This document shows positions 27,263-36,880 of a stretch of DNA of 64,000 nucleotides, in pieces (the stretch's first letter is position 1; every line of letters starts with the position of its first letter). Origin of the DNA: Acidimicrobiales bacterium. Lineage in GTDB: Bacteria > Actinomycetota > Acidimicrobiia > Acidimicrobiales > JAUJNH01. A model generated the notes under the pieces. That model was not told where the DNA came from and made no database searches. It saw only the letters and a program-made list of their open reading frames with translations. Position numbers and translations under genes: made by a program. The stretch is from NCBI GenBank assembly GCA_030448245.1, contig JAUJNH010000001.1, positions 62,001 through 126,000 on the forward strand. The letters run 5' to 3'.

Positions 27263-29446
27263 GTGGCGCTCGCCGTCCTCGGGATCCGCCACCACGGCCC
27301 AGGGTCGGCGCGCTCGGTCGTGCGCTCCCTCGACCGGCTGCAGCCCGACCTGGTGCTGGTCGAGGGTCCGCCCGAGGCGGACCCGCTGCTCGGCCTGGTG
27401 GCCTCGCCAGACCTGGTGCCCCCGGTGGCGCTCCTCTGCTACGTGGTGAGCGAGCCGCAGCGGTCGGCGTTCTGGCCGCTGGCCACGTTCTCGCCGGAGC
27501 TCGCCGCCCTGCGCTGGGCGGAGGCCAACGACGTCCGGGCGCGCTTCTGCGACCTGCCCGCCGCCACCTCTTTGGCCTGGCGGCCCGCCCGAGCGCCCCG
27601 CTCGCGGCGGCGGATCGACCCCATCTCGGTCCTGGCTGGCGCCGCCGGCCACCAGGACCCCGAGCGGTGGTGGGAGGACCTGGTCGAGGCTCGGGGGGTT
27701 GCCGACGAGGAGCTGTTCGAGGCGGTGGGGGAGGCGATGGCGGCCCTCCGCGGCATGGAGCCGCACGACGACGAGGAGGCCGCGCGGGAGGCGGCGATGC
27801 GCCTCGCCGTGCGGGCCGCCCGCAAGGAGGGCCATGTGCGCATCGCCGTGGTCTGCGGCGCCTGGCACGCCCCGGCGCTCATGGGAGCGTTCCCGTCCGA
27901 GGCCGCCGACCGGGCCCGCCTGAAGGGCCTGCCGAAGGTGAAGGTGGGGGCGACCTGGGTTCCGTGGACGACCGGGCGGCTGGCTCAGGAGTCCGGCTAC
28001 GGGGCGGGCGTCACCTCGCCGGGCTGGTACGCCCACCTCCACGAGGCGCCGACCGAGCCCGTGCCCGGGTGGCTGGCCCTCACGGCCCGCGTGCTCCGTC
28101 AGGAGGGGCTGGACTGCGCGCCGGCCGGCTTGGTCGACGCCGCTCGGCTGGCCGACGCCCTGGCGGCGCTCCGGGGCCGGCCGCTGCCCGGGCTGGCCGA
28201 GGTGAGCGACGCCACGCTCGCCGCGCTGTGCGGCGGCGACCCGACCCCGCTGCAGCTGGTCCACCGCCGGCTGGTGGTGGGCGAAGGAGTGGGGCGGGTG
28301 CCCGAGGAGACGCCAGGCCTGCCGCTCGTCGAGGACGTGCGCCGCCGCCAGCGCCGCCTGCGCCTCCCCGTCACCGAGCACCCGAAGGTCCTCGAGATCG
28401 ACCTCCGCCAGCCGATGGGCCTGGACCGCAGCCACCTGCTCCACCGCCTCCGCCTCCTCGACGTCGTTTGGGGCGAGCCCCGCCGGGCGCTGACCGGGAC
28501 AACCGGGACGTTCCGGGAGACCTGGCGACTGGCGTGGGACCCCGCCCTCGAGGTCGCCCTCGTCGAGGCCTCGGTCTGGGGCACCACCGTGGCCCCGGCG
28601 GCCACGGCCAGGGCCACCGACCTGGCGTGGTCGGCGGCATCGCTGCCGGAGCTCACCGACCTGGTGCGACGCACGCTCCTGGCCGAGCTGCCCGACGCCG
28701 TGGTCCACGTCGTCGCCGCCCTGGAGGTCCGGGCCGCCGTCGCCACCGACGTCCACCACCTCCTCGCCGCCATCCCGCCGCTCGTCCAGGCCCTGCGCTA
28801 CGGCACCGTCCGCCGCACCGACGCCGCCGCCGTCAGCCAGGTGGTCGACGGGATGGTGGCCCGCAGCGCCGCCGGCTTGGTGGCGGCCTGCACCAGCCTC
28901 GACGACGAGGCTGCCGCCGAGGCGGCCGAGGCGGTCCGCGCCGCCGACGGCTCCGTCGGCCTCCTCGGGGAGCCCCGCCACCTCGTCCCGTGGCGCGCTG
29001 CCCTGCGGGCGCTGGCCGGGAGCCCGGCCATCCACGGCCTGGTGTGCGGGCGTGCCGCCAGGCTCCTCCTGGACGCCTCGGCCCTCACCGCCGACGAGGC
29101 GGCCCGCCTGCTCGGCCTGGCCCTGTCGGCCGGTGAGCTGCCCGGGCGGGCGGGAGCGTGGGTCGAGGGGTTCCTGTCGGGGAGCGGGGTCCTCCTCGTG
29201 CACGACGACCAGCTGTGGGGCGTCCTCGACCGGTGGGTGTCCCTACTGCCCGAGGAGCGGTTCACCGAGGTCCTGCCGCTCCTGCGCCGCACCTTCAGCA
29301 CCTTCGGGGCCCCCGAGCGTCGAGCCCTCGGCGACCGGGCCGCGGCGGGCCGTCAGGAGGCCGCCGGTCCCGCGGCCGACGAGGACCTCGACCAGGCTCG
29401 CGCCGACCTCGTCGTCCCGACCCTGCAGAAGCTGCTCGGCCTGTGA
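27263..29446 (+). CDS. DUF5682-family protein
   Basis: A 727-residue protein from GTG 27263. The N-terminus MALAVLGIRHHGPGSARS and the LVEGPPEADPLL segment are characteristic of DUF5682, the protein that sits between a MoxR ATPase and a VWA protein in many bacteria (the family to which E. coli YehM is thought to belong). The conserved His pair and Glu-Gly-Pro suggest an enzyme-like core, and VCGAWHAPAL near residue 200 resembles a metal- or nucleotide-binding strand, but no activity is established. The C-terminal half is helical. Its stop overlaps the VWA GTG by 4 bases. Confidence 0.85.
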   Translation: MALAVLGIRHHGPGSARSVVRSLDRLQPDLVLVEGPPEADPLLGLVASPDLVPPVALLCYVVSEPQRSAFWPLATFSPELAALRWAEANDVRARFCDLPAATSLAWRPARAPRSRRRIDPISVLAGAAGHQDPERWWEDLVEARGVADEELFEAVGEAMAALRGMEPHDDEEAAREAAMRLAVRAARKEGHVRIAVVCGAWHAPALMGAFPSEAADRARLKGLPKVKVGATWVPWTTGRLAQESGYGAGVTSPGWYAHLHEAPTEPVPGWLALTARVLRQEGLDCAPAGLVDAARLADALAALRGRPLPGLAEVSDATLAALCGGDPTPLQLVHRRLVVGEGVGRVPEETPGLPLVEDVRRRQRRLRLPVTEHPKVLEIDLRQPMGLDRSHLLHRLRLLDVVWGEPRRALTGTTGTFRETWRLAWDPALEVALVEASVWGTTVAPAATARATDLAWSAASLPELTDLVRRTLLAELPDAVVHVVAALEVRAAVATDVHHLLAAIPPLVQALRYGTVRRTDAAAVSQVVDGMVARSAAGLVAACTSLDDEAAAEAAEAVRAADGSVGLLGEPRHLVPWRAALRALAGSPAIHGLVCGRAARLLLDASALTADEAARLLGLALSAGELPGRAGAWVEGFLSGSGVLLVHDDQLWGVLDRWVSLLPEERFTEVLPLLRRTFSTFGAPERRALGDRAAAGRQEAAGPAADEDLDQARADLVVPTLQKLLGL

Positions 29447-30618
29447 CCCCCGCCTCGGACGCGAGCGACGCTCGGCGGTGGCGGCTCATCCTCGGACCCG
29501 ACGCCGCCGGCACCCTGCCAGGCGCCGAGCTCTCGGCCGACGACGTCCAGGTGGACGGCGCCCTCGAGGCCCTCTACGGGGCCGAGGCGGCTGACCGCCG
29601 CGGCGGCCTCGGCGGGTCTCGACCGAACGTGGCCCGCTGGCTGGGTGACATCCGCACCTACTTCCCGGCTCCGGTGGTGCAGGTGCTGCAGCGCGACGCC
29701 ATCGAGCGGCTCGGCCTGCGCCAGCTGCTCCTCGAGCCCGAGCTCCTGGCCGAGGTCGAGCCCGACGTCCACCTCGTGGCCGACCTGGTGGCGCTGGCCG
29801 GCGTCATCCCCGAGCGCACGAAGGAGACCGCTCGCCAGGTGGTCCACCAGGTCGTCGAGCAGCTGCAGCGCCGGCTGGCCCAGCGGCTGGTGGCCTCGGT
29901 CACGGGGGCCCTCGACCGCAGCGCCCGCACCCGCCGGCCGAAGCTGCCCGACGTCGACTGGGGCCGGACGATCCTGGCCAACCTCCGCACCTACGACGCC
30001 GAGCGCGGGACCGTTGTCCCCGAGCGCCTGGTGGGCCACGGCCGGCGGCGGCGGCAGGGCCAGCTGAAGGACGTGATCGTCTGCCTCGACCAGAGCGGGT
30101 CGATGGCCACGTCGGTGGTGTACGGCAGCGTGCTGGCATCGGTGCTGGCGGCGGTCCCAGCACTGCGCACGTCCCTGGTGGTGTTCGACACCGAGGTGGC
30201 CGACCTCACCGAGCAGCTGCACGACCCGGTCGACCTCCTCTTCGGCGTGCAGCTGGGCGGCGGCACCGACATCGCCCGGGCCGTCGCGTACTGCCAGCGC
30301 CTGGTGACCAGCCCCGGCGAGACGGTGCTGGTGCTGGTCACCGACCTCTACGAGGGCGGTGACGCCGACCAGCTCCGGGCCAGGGTGGCCGGCCTCGTCC
30401 AGTCGGGCGTCACGGTCGTCTGCCTCCTGGCGCTCAGCGACGCCGGCGCCCCGGCCCACGACGGCGAGCTCGCCGCCCAGCTGGCCGCACTCGGCGTGCC
30501 GTGCTTCGCCTGCACGCCGGACGTCTTCCCTGAGCTCATGGCGGCGGCGATCGAAGGCCGCGACGTGGGTGCGTGGGCCGAGCTGGCGGGGCTGCCCACC
30601 GCCCGGCCGGCCGGCTGA
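29443..30618 (+). CDS. VWA (CoxE-like) metal-ion-dependent adhesion-site protein
   Basis: A 391-residue protein from GTG 29443, overlapping the DUF5682 stop (GTGA). The N-terminal 200 residues are helical. The VWA domain begins near 212 with the complete MIDAS: DQSGSM, then GGGTDIA and TDLYEGG. It fits the standard pairing of MoxR ATPase with a VWA protein, in which the ATPase acts on the VWA partner or its cargo. No signal peptide is present, so the complex is cytoplasmic. Confidence 0.9.
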   Translation: MTPASDASDARRWRLILGPDAAGTLPGAELSADDVQVDGALEALYGAEAADRRGGLGGSRPNVARWLGDIRTYFPAPVVQVLQRDAIERLGLRQLLLEPELLAEVEPDVHLVADLVALAGVIPERTKETARQVVHQVVEQLQRRLAQRLVASVTGALDRSARTRRPKLPDVDWGRTILANLRTYDAERGTVVPERLVGHGRRRRQGQLKDVIVCLDQSGSMATSVVYGSVLASVLAAVPALRTSLVVFDTEVADLTEQLHDPVDLLFGVQLGGGTDIARAVAYCQRLVTSPGETVLVLVTDLYEGGDADQLRARVAGLVQSGVTVVCLLALSDAGAPAHDGELAAQLAALGVPCFACTPDVFPELMAAAIEGRDVGAWAELAGLPTARPAG

Positions 30619-30629
30619 TCAGCCGCCGC

Positions 30630-30713
30630 TCAGATGCCGCGCCCGCGGCGCATCAGGAGGAAGATGACAACGATGATGAGGATGACGATGATGGTTCCGA
30701 TGCCGATGTACAT
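30630..30713 (-). CDS. 27-residue single-span membrane peptide
   Basis: ATG at 30713 opens a frame encoding MYIGIGTIIVILIIVVIFLL followed by MRRGRGI and a stop at 30630. It is a nearly pure aliphatic helix of about 18 residues with a positive C-terminal tail, so it should insert with the tail inside. The frame has ATC-rich codons and only 27 residues, and the ribosome site is weak, so proof needs expression data. It lies 70 bases downstream of rpmB on the same strand. Confidence 0.5.
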   Translation of the reverse strand: MYIGIGTIIVILIIVVIFLLMRRGRGI

Positions 30714-30783
30714 GGCGCTGGGCTACCCCGTGGATGGTGGGCTCCAACCACAGAGGGTCACTCCGGACCATCTGGACAGAGGC

Positions 30784-30999
30784 TCAGTCCCGCCCGGGGA
30801 TCTGGCGCACCGGGACCTTGGTGACGCGACCCGCCTTGATGCAGCTGGTGCACACGTGCAGGCGGGACGGCGAGCCGTTCACCAGGGCGCGGACCTTCTG
30901 CACGTTGGGGTTCCAACGCCGCTTCGTGCGCACGTGGGAGTGCGAGACCGACATGCCGAACGACGGCTTCTTGCCGCACAGCTCACAGACGGAAGCCAT
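30784..30999 (-). CDS. rpmB: 50S ribosomal protein L28
   Basis: A 71-residue protein from ATG 30999. It starts [20 protein letters not shown] and has [15 protein letters not shown], both diagnostic of L28. Cysteine pairs CELC and CTSC form a zinc-binding (C+) version. It is divergent from the DhaL/FakA-like gene, 61 bases away, an arrangement common in Actinobacteria. Confidence 0.95.
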   Translation of the reverse strand: MASVCELCGKKPSFGMSVSHSHVRTKRRWNPNVQKVRALVNGSPSRLHVCTSCIKAGRVTKVPVRQIPGRD

Positions 31000-31060
31000 C
31001 GGGTCTTGGCACCTCGCGCACCTGGGGGAACGGAACCGGGGAAGGTTAGCATCGCCTCTC

Positions 31061-32734
31061 ATGCTGACGTCGACCCGGCTGGGCGCCACCGACCTCAGGG
31101 CCGGGGTCGTCGCCTTCCGAGACGCGCTCCGCAGTTGCTCTGCGGCGCTCAACCGGCTCAACGTCTACCCGGTCCCCGACGGCGACACCGGCAAGAACAT
31201 GCTCGGCACCGTCGAACGCGTGGTGACCGAGCTGGACGGTGCCGAGGACACGCTCCCCGAGGTCTGCCGGGCCATCGCCTACGGCAGCCTCATGGGCGCA
31301 TCGGGCAACTCGGGGATCATCCTGTGCCAGGTCCTCCGGGGCTTCACCGAGTGCCTCAAGGCGGTCGACGCCGCCGGTCCCGGCGACGTGGCGGCGGGGC
31401 TGTTGAACGCCTCCAAGCAGGCCGACGGCGCCGTGGCTCGACCCATGGAGGGGACAATCCTGTCGGTCGTGCGGGCCAGCGCGGCGGCCGCCGACCAGGC
31501 TGCCGACGACGGCCACGACCTCGAGGGTCTGCTGCGGGCCAGCCGGGCCGCGGCCGTCGAGGCACTGGCCCGCACCCCCGAGCAGCTGCCGGTTCTGGCC
31601 CAGGCCGGGGTGGTCGACGCCGGCGGCGCCGGCTACTGCCTCCTGCTCGACGGGCTCCTCCACGTGGTGGCGGGCGACCCGCTGCCCGAGCGCCCCCCCG
31701 TGCCCGAGGGGATGCTGGAGAGCGTCGCCGACGTCGACCTCCAGTCCCTGGCCGATGCCGCCCACGGCGACGCATCCGGCGACAGGGACGTCAGCGAGCT
31801 GCGCTACGAGGTGATGTTCCTCCTCGAGGCGGACGACGCCCTGATCCCCGCCTTCAAGGACGTGTGGAGCGGTGTCGGCGACTCGATCGTCGTCGTCGGC
31901 GGCGACGGCCTCTGGAACTGCCACATCCACGCCGACGACATCGGTGAGGCCATCGAGGCGGCGCTCGAGACCGGCCGCCCTCGCCGGATCCGGGTCACCG
32001 ACCTCCTCGACCAGGTCGAGGAGGAGCGGTGGGTTCGTGAGGGTGCTGCCGCCAGCCAGCCGGAGGCGGTCGACCCGGTCCCCTGCGCGGTGGTGGCGGT
32101 GGCCACGGGTGAGGGCATCCGCCGGATCTTCCACAGCCTGAAGGTGCACCGGGTGGTCACCGGCGGCCAGACCATGAACCCGTCCACCGAGGACCTGCTT
32201 GAGGCGGTCGAGGCGGTGCCCGCCGACCAGGTCGTCCTCCTGCCCAACAACAAGAACATCGTGGCGGTCGCCAGGCAGGTGCAGGCCCTCACGAAGAAGA
32301 CGGTGCAGGTGGTGCCCACCGCCAGCGTCACCGAGGGCTTCGCGGCCCTGCTCGACTACGACCCCCAGGTGGACGCGCAGCACAACGTGCGGTGCATGTC
32401 GGCGGCGTCCGACCGGGTGATCACCGGCGAGGTCACCCGGTCGATCCGGGCCAGCGGGTCCGAGGCGGGCCCGATCGCCGAAGGCGACTGGATCGGCCTC
32501 AGCGACGACCGCATCCGGGTGGTCGCCTCCAGCCTGTGCGAGTGCGTCGAGGGTCTCCTGGCCAAGCTCCTCGACGACAGCCACGAGATCGTCACGCTGA
32601 TCGAGGGCGAGGGCGCCACCCAGGCCGACACCCGGCGGATCACCAGCTGGCTCGAGGAGCGCTTCCCGCACGTCGAGGCCGAGGTCCACCACGGCGGCCA
32701 GCCCCTCTACCCCTACCTCTTCAGCATCGAGTAG
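31061..32734 (+). CDS. DAK2/DhaL-domain protein, FakA-like fatty acid kinase family
   Basis: A 557-residue protein from ATG 31061. Residues 15-200 form the nucleotide-binding DhaL fold: [14 protein letters not shown] holds the metal-binding Asp residues, and [15 protein letters not shown] and DAGGAGY follow. The C-terminal part contains [15 protein letters not shown] and LLPNNKNI, typical of FakA/YloV proteins that phosphorylate fatty acids bound to a FakB partner. No FakB is adjacent. Its place between rpmB and recG is the usual one for this family. Confidence 0.88.
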   Translation: MLTSTRLGATDLRAGVVAFRDALRSCSAALNRLNVYPVPDGDTGKNMLGTVERVVTELDGAEDTLPEVCRAIAYGSLMGASGNSGIILCQVLRGFTECLKAVDAAGPGDVAAGLLNASKQADGAVARPMEGTILSVVRASAAAADQAADDGHDLEGLLRASRAAAVEALARTPEQLPVLAQAGVVDAGGAGYCLLLDGLLHVVAGDPLPERPPVPEGMLESVADVDLQSLADAAHGDASGDRDVSELRYEVMFLLEADDALIPAFKDVWSGVGDSIVVVGGDGLWNCHIHADDIGEAIEAALETGRPRRIRVTDLLDQVEEERWVREGAAASQPEAVDPVPCAVVAVATGEGIRRIFHSLKVHRVVTGGQTMNPSTEDLLEAVEAVPADQVVLLPNNKNIVAVARQVQALTKKTVQVVPTASVTEGFAALLDYDPQVDAQHNVRCMSAASDRVITGEVTRSIRASGSEAGPIAEGDWIGLSDDRIRVVASSLCECVEGLLAKLLDDSHEIVTLIEGEGATQADTRRITSWLEERFPHVEAEVHHGGQPLYPYLFSIE

Positions 32735-32806
32735 CCGCCCCTGCGGCGGCCCGGCCCGAACGGACGTTCCCCTTCGCGGGGCAGGCGGGTAAGTACCATC
32801 CTGGGC

Positions 32807-34954
32807 GTGGGCCGCTCGCTGCAGGCGCTCGCCGAGAGGTCGGCCACCGAGCTCGAGGCGGTCTCGCCCAAGGTCGCCGACCTCTTGGCCAAGGTCGAGG
32901 TTCGCAACGTGCTCGACCTGCTGATGCTCTACCCGCGGCGATGGATCGACCGGACCCGGGAGGCCCGCATCGCCGACCTCCGACCGGGGGAGGAGGGGCT
33001 GGTGATGGCCACCGTGCGAGCGGCGCGGCTGGTGCCGGCCCGGGGCCGGGGCCGCCCGCGGGTCGAGGTCGTCGTCCACGACGGCACCGCCTCGATGACC
33101 GTCACGTTCTTCAACCAGCCCTGGCGGGCCAAGCAGCTGCGCAGCGGGATGCCGGTCACCGTCTTCGGCAAGCTCGACCTGTTCCGGGGTGCTCGCCAGA
33201 TGGTGAACCCCGTGATCGACCTGCTCGGCGACTCGGCCGACCTCGGAGCCATCGTCCCCATCTACCCGCAGTCGGGCGACCTGACGACGTCGATGATCCG
33301 CAAGGCGGTGGCCGAGGCACTGCGCCGGACCCGGGCCTTCGAGGAGCCGCTGCCGCCGACGGTCCTCGACGAGGTCGACGTGCTCGACCGGACCCGTGCC
33401 TTCCACCTGATCCACGGGCCGGATTCGATGGCGGCCGCCCACGCGGCCCGCAAGCGCCTGGCGTTCGACGAGCTGCTGCGCCTCCAGCTCATCCTGGTGC
33501 TGCGCAAGCGGGCCTACGAGCGGTCGGCTCGCGGCATCCCCCACACGGTCGGCGGTGACGGTGGCCGGCTGGTGAAGACGTTCCTCGAGAGCCTGCCGTT
33601 CGAGCTGACAGCCACCCAGCGGCGCGCCATCGCCAGGCTGCAGAAGGACCTGTCGTCGCCCCTGCCCATGCACCGCCTGCTGCAGGGCGACGTGGGGAGC
33701 GGCAAGACGATCGTCGCCGTCGCCGCTCTGCTCACCGCCGTGCAGGGGGGGTGGCAGGGCGCGCTCATGGCCCCGACCGAGGTCCTGGCCGAGCAGCACC
33801 TGCTGTCCATCCGGCCGCTGCTCGCCGGGTTGACGGTGGACGACGAGGCCAGCCTGTTCGGGGCCCGCGAGGTCAACGTCCGACTCCTCACCAGCAAGAC
33901 GCCGGCCAAGGAGCGGGCCGAGCTGCTGCCGGCCCTGGCTCGGGGCGAGGTCGACATCCTGGTCGGCACCCATGCGCTGCTCACCGAGCAGGTGGGCTTC
34001 GCCAGCCTCGGCTGCGTCGTGGTCGACGAGCAGCACAAGTTCGGGGTGGAGCAGCGGGCCGCCCTGCGCGACAAGGGCGGTGAGACCGACCCGGACCTGC
34101 TGGTCATGACCGCCACCCCGATCCCCCGCACCGCCGCCATGACCGTCTTCGGCGACCTGGACGTGACCGTCCTCGACGAGCTGCCGCCGGGCCGCACCCC
34201 CATCGAGACGGTGTGGGCCCACACCCCGATGGACGTCGAGATCGCCTGGGGCGCCGTTCGCCAGGCCGTGGCCGCGGGCCGCCAGGCGTACGTCGTGTGC
34301 CCGCTGGTCGAGGACAGCGAGAAGCTGCAGGCCACCTCGGCGGTGGCCGAGCACGAGCGGCTGGCCGGCCACGACCTGGCCGGGCTGCGCCTCGGCCTCC
34401 TGCACGGGCAGATGCCGTCGACCGACAAGGAGGCGGTGATGACCCGCTTCCGGCACGGCGAGCTCGACGTGCTGGTGGCCACCACGGTGATCGAGGTCGG
34501 TGTCGACGTGCCCAACGCCACGGTGATGGTGATCGAGGACGCCGACCGGTTCGGCCTGGCCCAGCTGCACCAGCTGCGGGGCCGGGTCGGCCGCGGCGCC
34601 CACGTCAGCCGGTGCTTCCTGCTGGGCGGCGCCGACGAGCGCGGCCAGCCGCTGAGCGACGAGGTGGCCCAGCGCCTGGGGGCCATGGTCCGCACGACCG
34701 ACGGTTTCGAGCTGGCCGAGGTCGACCTGGAGCTGCGGGGCGAGGGCACGATCCTGGGCAGCCGCCAGAAGGGCCGCAGCGACCTCAAGCTGGCCAGCCT
34801 CCGCCGCGACAAGGCCCTTGTGGCCGAGGCCCGGCGGGTCGCCTTCAGCCTCGTCGGCGACGACGGCCACGGCCTCGACCGCCTCCCGGCCCTGAAGGCC
34901 GAGGTCGAGTGGCTGGTCGACCCTGCCGAGTCCGACTACCTGTTCAAGTCCTGA
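32807..34954 (+). CDS. recG: ATP-dependent DNA helicase RecG
   Basis: A 715-residue protein from GTG 32807. It remodels stalled forks and branched DNA. The wedge/OB region (residues 60-150) precedes the helicase core: Walker A LLQGDVGSGKTIVA, MAPTEVLAEQH, the DEQH box in VVVDEQHKFG, MTATPIPRT, the motif V/VI region VIEVGVDVPNATVM and QLHQLRGRVGRG. The protein ends SDYLFKS. Those last 24 bases are repeated, with three changes, at 54459-54482, and an integrase lies immediately downstream, so its 3' end appears to be an insertion site. Confidence 0.95.
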   Translation: MGRSLQALAERSATELEAVSPKVADLLAKVEVRNVLDLLMLYPRRWIDRTREARIADLRPGEEGLVMATVRAARLVPARGRGRPRVEVVVHDGTASMTVTFFNQPWRAKQLRSGMPVTVFGKLDLFRGARQMVNPVIDLLGDSADLGAIVPIYPQSGDLTTSMIRKAVAEALRRTRAFEEPLPPTVLDEVDVLDRTRAFHLIHGPDSMAAAHAARKRLAFDELLRLQLILVLRKRAYERSARGIPHTVGGDGGRLVKTFLESLPFELTATQRRAIARLQKDLSSPLPMHRLLQGDVGSGKTIVAVAALLTAVQGGWQGALMAPTEVLAEQHLLSIRPLLAGLTVDDEASLFGAREVNVRLLTSKTPAKERAELLPALARGEVDILVGTHALLTEQVGFASLGCVVVDEQHKFGVEQRAALRDKGGETDPDLLVMTATPIPRTAAMTVFGDLDVTVLDELPPGRTPIETVWAHTPMDVEIAWGAVRQAVAAGRQAYVVCPLVEDSEKLQATSAVAEHERLAGHDLAGLRLGLLHGQMPSTDKEAVMTRFRHGELDVLVATTVIEVGVDVPNATVMVIEDADRFGLAQLHQLRGRVGRGAHVSRCFLLGGADERGQPLSDEVAQRLGAMVRTTDGFELAEVDLELRGEGTILGSRQKGRSDLKLASLRRDKALVAEARRVAFSLVGDDGHGLDRLPALKAEVEWLVDPAESDYLFKS
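34931..34954 (+). repeat. Left copy of the recG 3'-end repeat (candidate attachment core)
   Basis: These are the last 24 bases of recG including its stop. Twenty-one of 24 match 54459-54482. If this is the crossover region, the element supplies a new recG end on insertion and leaves the old end at the right junction, as many integrases do with tRNA ends. Confidence 0.5.
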
Positions 34955-34964
34955 ATGAGCAGAT

Positions 34965-34980
34965 AACCGCAGGTCAGAGG
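34965..34980 (+). repeat. Left copy of a 16-bp direct repeat
   Basis: AACCGCAGGTCAGAGG, identical to 54404-54419. It lies between recG and the integrase stop. It may be the attachment core or an integrase arm-binding site; a shorter form, CGCAGGTCAG, occurs again at 54438-54447. Confidence 0.6.
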
Positions 34981-36077
34981 GCCTGTAGGGGTGCCGCTGT
35001 CCGCACAGTGTCCGCAGGAGGCGCCAGAGCGGCGTCGAGCACGCACCTGGCGACCTCCTCGTCCGCCGGCATGAGGTGGGCGTAGGTCGTCAGCGTGATG
35101 TTCGGGTTGGCGTGGCCGAGCCAGTCCGCCACCGCCTTCACCGACACGCCCCGCGACAGCAGTGTCGAGGCGAAGGTGTGGCGCAGCGCGTGGTACCGGA
35201 GGCCGGGCACGCCGGCAGCCCGGCACGCCGTCCGCCACTGGTGGCCGAACCTGTCGGCGTCGACCGGCAAGCCGCTCGGCGTGCGGAGCAGCAGCCCCTC
35301 CCGCTCCGTCGGGAACCGGCTCAGGTGAGCCGCCAGGGACTCGAGGACGAAGTCGGCCAGCGGGATGGTGCGGTTGCTGCTCGCCGTCTTGGTTGGCGAG
35401 AGCACCGGCTCAGCGACGTACCGGCAGATGAGTTGGCGGTCCACCCTCAGGTGGCGCCGCAGGAAGTCGACCCGGTCGACGGAGAGGCCGCTGACCTCGC
35501 CTTGGCGTAGCCCGGCCCCGACCCCGAGCGGGACGACGACCGCCATCCACGGAGGGAGGGCCAACCTGATGCGCTCCACCACGTCGAGGTCGACCGGCTG
35601 CGCCTTCGACGCCTCCCGCTTCGGCAGGCGGGCCCGATGGGCCGGGTTGCGAGCGATGAGACCATCCTCAACTGCGTTGGCGAGCAGCTGGCTCAGGTGC
35701 TGGTGGACGTTGGCCACGGTGCTGGGGGCGAGGTCGAGCGAGGCGCACAGGGCCTCGACGTCGGCCTTGCGGAGGCTCACCACCGGCCTGCCGCCGAGGA
35801 CGGGCAGGACGTGGTGAACGATGCTGTTCGTCGCCAGCGCCGCCGACGAGGGCCGCCACGTCGGGGTCATCCTGGCCAGCCACTCGGCCGAGTAGTCGGT
35901 CAGCGTGACCTTCCTGGTCGTCGGGTCGACGTAGGTGCCGCGGGCCAGGTCGGCCTGGGTCGTGGCCAGCCACCTCTCGGCGTCGACCTTGCGGTCGAAG
36001 CGCCTGGCGTGCTCCTTGCCGTCCGTCGCCCGGTACCGGGCCTGCCACTTGCCGTTGCGCTTCTGGACGTGGGCCAT
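34974..36077 (-). CDS. Tyrosine-type site-specific integrase
   Basis: A 367-residue protein from ATG 36077. The N-terminus has an arm-binding-like start (MAHVQKRNGKWQARYRATDG), then a SAM-like core-binding domain (about 60-160), then the catalytic domain with all key residues: Arg in GAGLRQGEVSGL, His-x-x-Arg in HALRHTFAS, His in WLGHANPN and the nucleophile Tyr in TTYAHLM. It runs toward recG and stops 20 bases from the recG stop, the classic layout for an integrase next to its attachment site. Confidence 0.93.
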   Translation of the reverse strand: MAHVQKRNGKWQARYRATDGKEHARRFDRKVDAERWLATTQADLARGTYVDPTTRKVTLTDYSAEWLARMTPTWRPSSAALATNSIVHHVLPVLGGRPVVSLRKADVEALCASLDLAPSTVANVHQHLSQLLANAVEDGLIARNPAHRARLPKREASKAQPVDLDVVERIRLALPPWMAVVVPLGVGAGLRQGEVSGLSVDRVDFLRRHLRVDRQLICRYVAEPVLSPTKTASSNRTIPLADFVLESLAAHLSRFPTEREGLLLRTPSGLPVDADRFGHQWRTACRAAGVPGLRYHALRHTFASTLLSRGVSVKAVADWLGHANPNITLTTYAHLMPADEEVARCVLDAALAPPADTVRTAAPLQAL

Positions 36078-36079
36078 GG

Positions 36080-36820
36080 CTACGCCGTCCCTTCGGCCGG
36101 GGCCAAGAGGCCCTTCTGGCGGGCTCGCGCGATGAGGCGCCGGGCGTTCTCCGGGCTCACCCCTAGTTCGCGCGCGATGTGCTTACTGGTGGCGTCACCC
36201 GCCTCGGCCGCCTCCCGGTAGAGCTCGGCCACCCGGGTGAGGTCGTGGACTGCTCGGCCACCCCGGGGCCGGCGGGCCCTCTCAATGTCCTGTTGGGTGA
36301 GCAGGCCGCGGCGCCACTGGACGAAGTCTCCGGTCGGCGCGCCGTGGACGATGGCCACCGCGTTGACCGACTCATTGACAAGCCGACGGAATGGGATCTT
36401 CCTGAACTCGTCGGCGCTCCTGAGCGGGCTGAAGCCCGGAGCAGTGTCCATCTGGAAGCTGACGATGCACGGCACCTCGTCGATGACCTCGATTGAGAGT
36501 CTGTAGCCCCGGCCGTTGTCCTGGTCGATGATCGTCGTCTGGAACGCGCTGGGCGCAAGGACTCGCCCATCCAGCTCCGGGTGGAAGATCCCGTAGGCCC
36601 CGTCGCCCTCAGCCCCGCCCGCCCTGGCGGCCAAGGCTTTGCGGTCCACGGGGCCGCTGCCCACGAGCACCATGTCGGTGTGCTTGTCGGTGGACCCCTG
36701 CACGGGGATGCGCCAGTGGATTTCTAAGCCGTCCACCTTGTAGATCCCCTCCTTGTACGTGATGACGGGGCCTGCTTCCGTGACGTCACGGGTGTCGTCG
36801 GGCGTGATCTTCGGGGCCAT
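36080..36820 (-). CDS. Element-encoded protein with C-terminal HTH
   Basis: A 246-residue protein from ATG 36820, ending 3 bases before the integrase start. The first 175 residues resemble no family I can name. Residues 190-246 contain a helix-turn-helix (TSKHIARELGVSPENARRLIARARQKG). Proteins of this kind sit beside the integrase in Streptomyces-type elements. It is divergent from the excisionase-like gene, and a perfect inverted repeat lies in the gap between them, so it may be the element's regulator. Confidence 0.6.
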   Translation of the reverse strand: MAPKITPDDTRDVTEAGPVITYKEGIYKVDGLEIHWRIPVQGSTDKHTDMVLVGSGPVDRKALAARAGGAEGDGAYGIFHPELDGRVLAPSAFQTTIIDQDNGRGYRLSIEVIDEVPCIVSFQMDTAPGFSPLRSADEFRKIPFRRLVNESVNAVAIVHGAPTGDFVQWRRGLLTQQDIERARRPRGGRAVHDLTRVAELYREAAEAGDATSKHIARELGVSPENARRLIARARQKGLLAPAEGTA

Positions 36821-36827
36821 CCTCGTA

Positions 36828-36853
36828 GCGTGACAGATTCGCCATTGTCACGC
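36828..36853. promoter_or_regulatory. Inverted repeat operator in the divergent control region
   Basis: GCGTGACA (36828-36835) and TGTCACGC (36846-36853) are perfect 8-bp arms with a 10-base spacer, placed between the divergent starts at 36820 and 36881. CGTGACAG also occurs at 40268-40275 and 40999-41006 around the WhiB-like gene. Confidence 0.5.
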
Positions 36854-36880
36854 AAGCTTTGCCGTGGTCGAGTACCAGCC

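Noticed and set aside
31046-34870. A 1274-codon minus-strand frame opposite the DhaL-like gene and recG
   Set aside because: Low-complexity His/Val/Gly/Arg-rich translation and two confirmed genes on the other strand. Length alone is not evidence at this GC.
34955-35000. tRNA or tmRNA as the integration site
   Set aside because: No tRNA-like cloverleaf, anticodon arm or CCA-type end can be folded next to the integrase; the target is the recG end.
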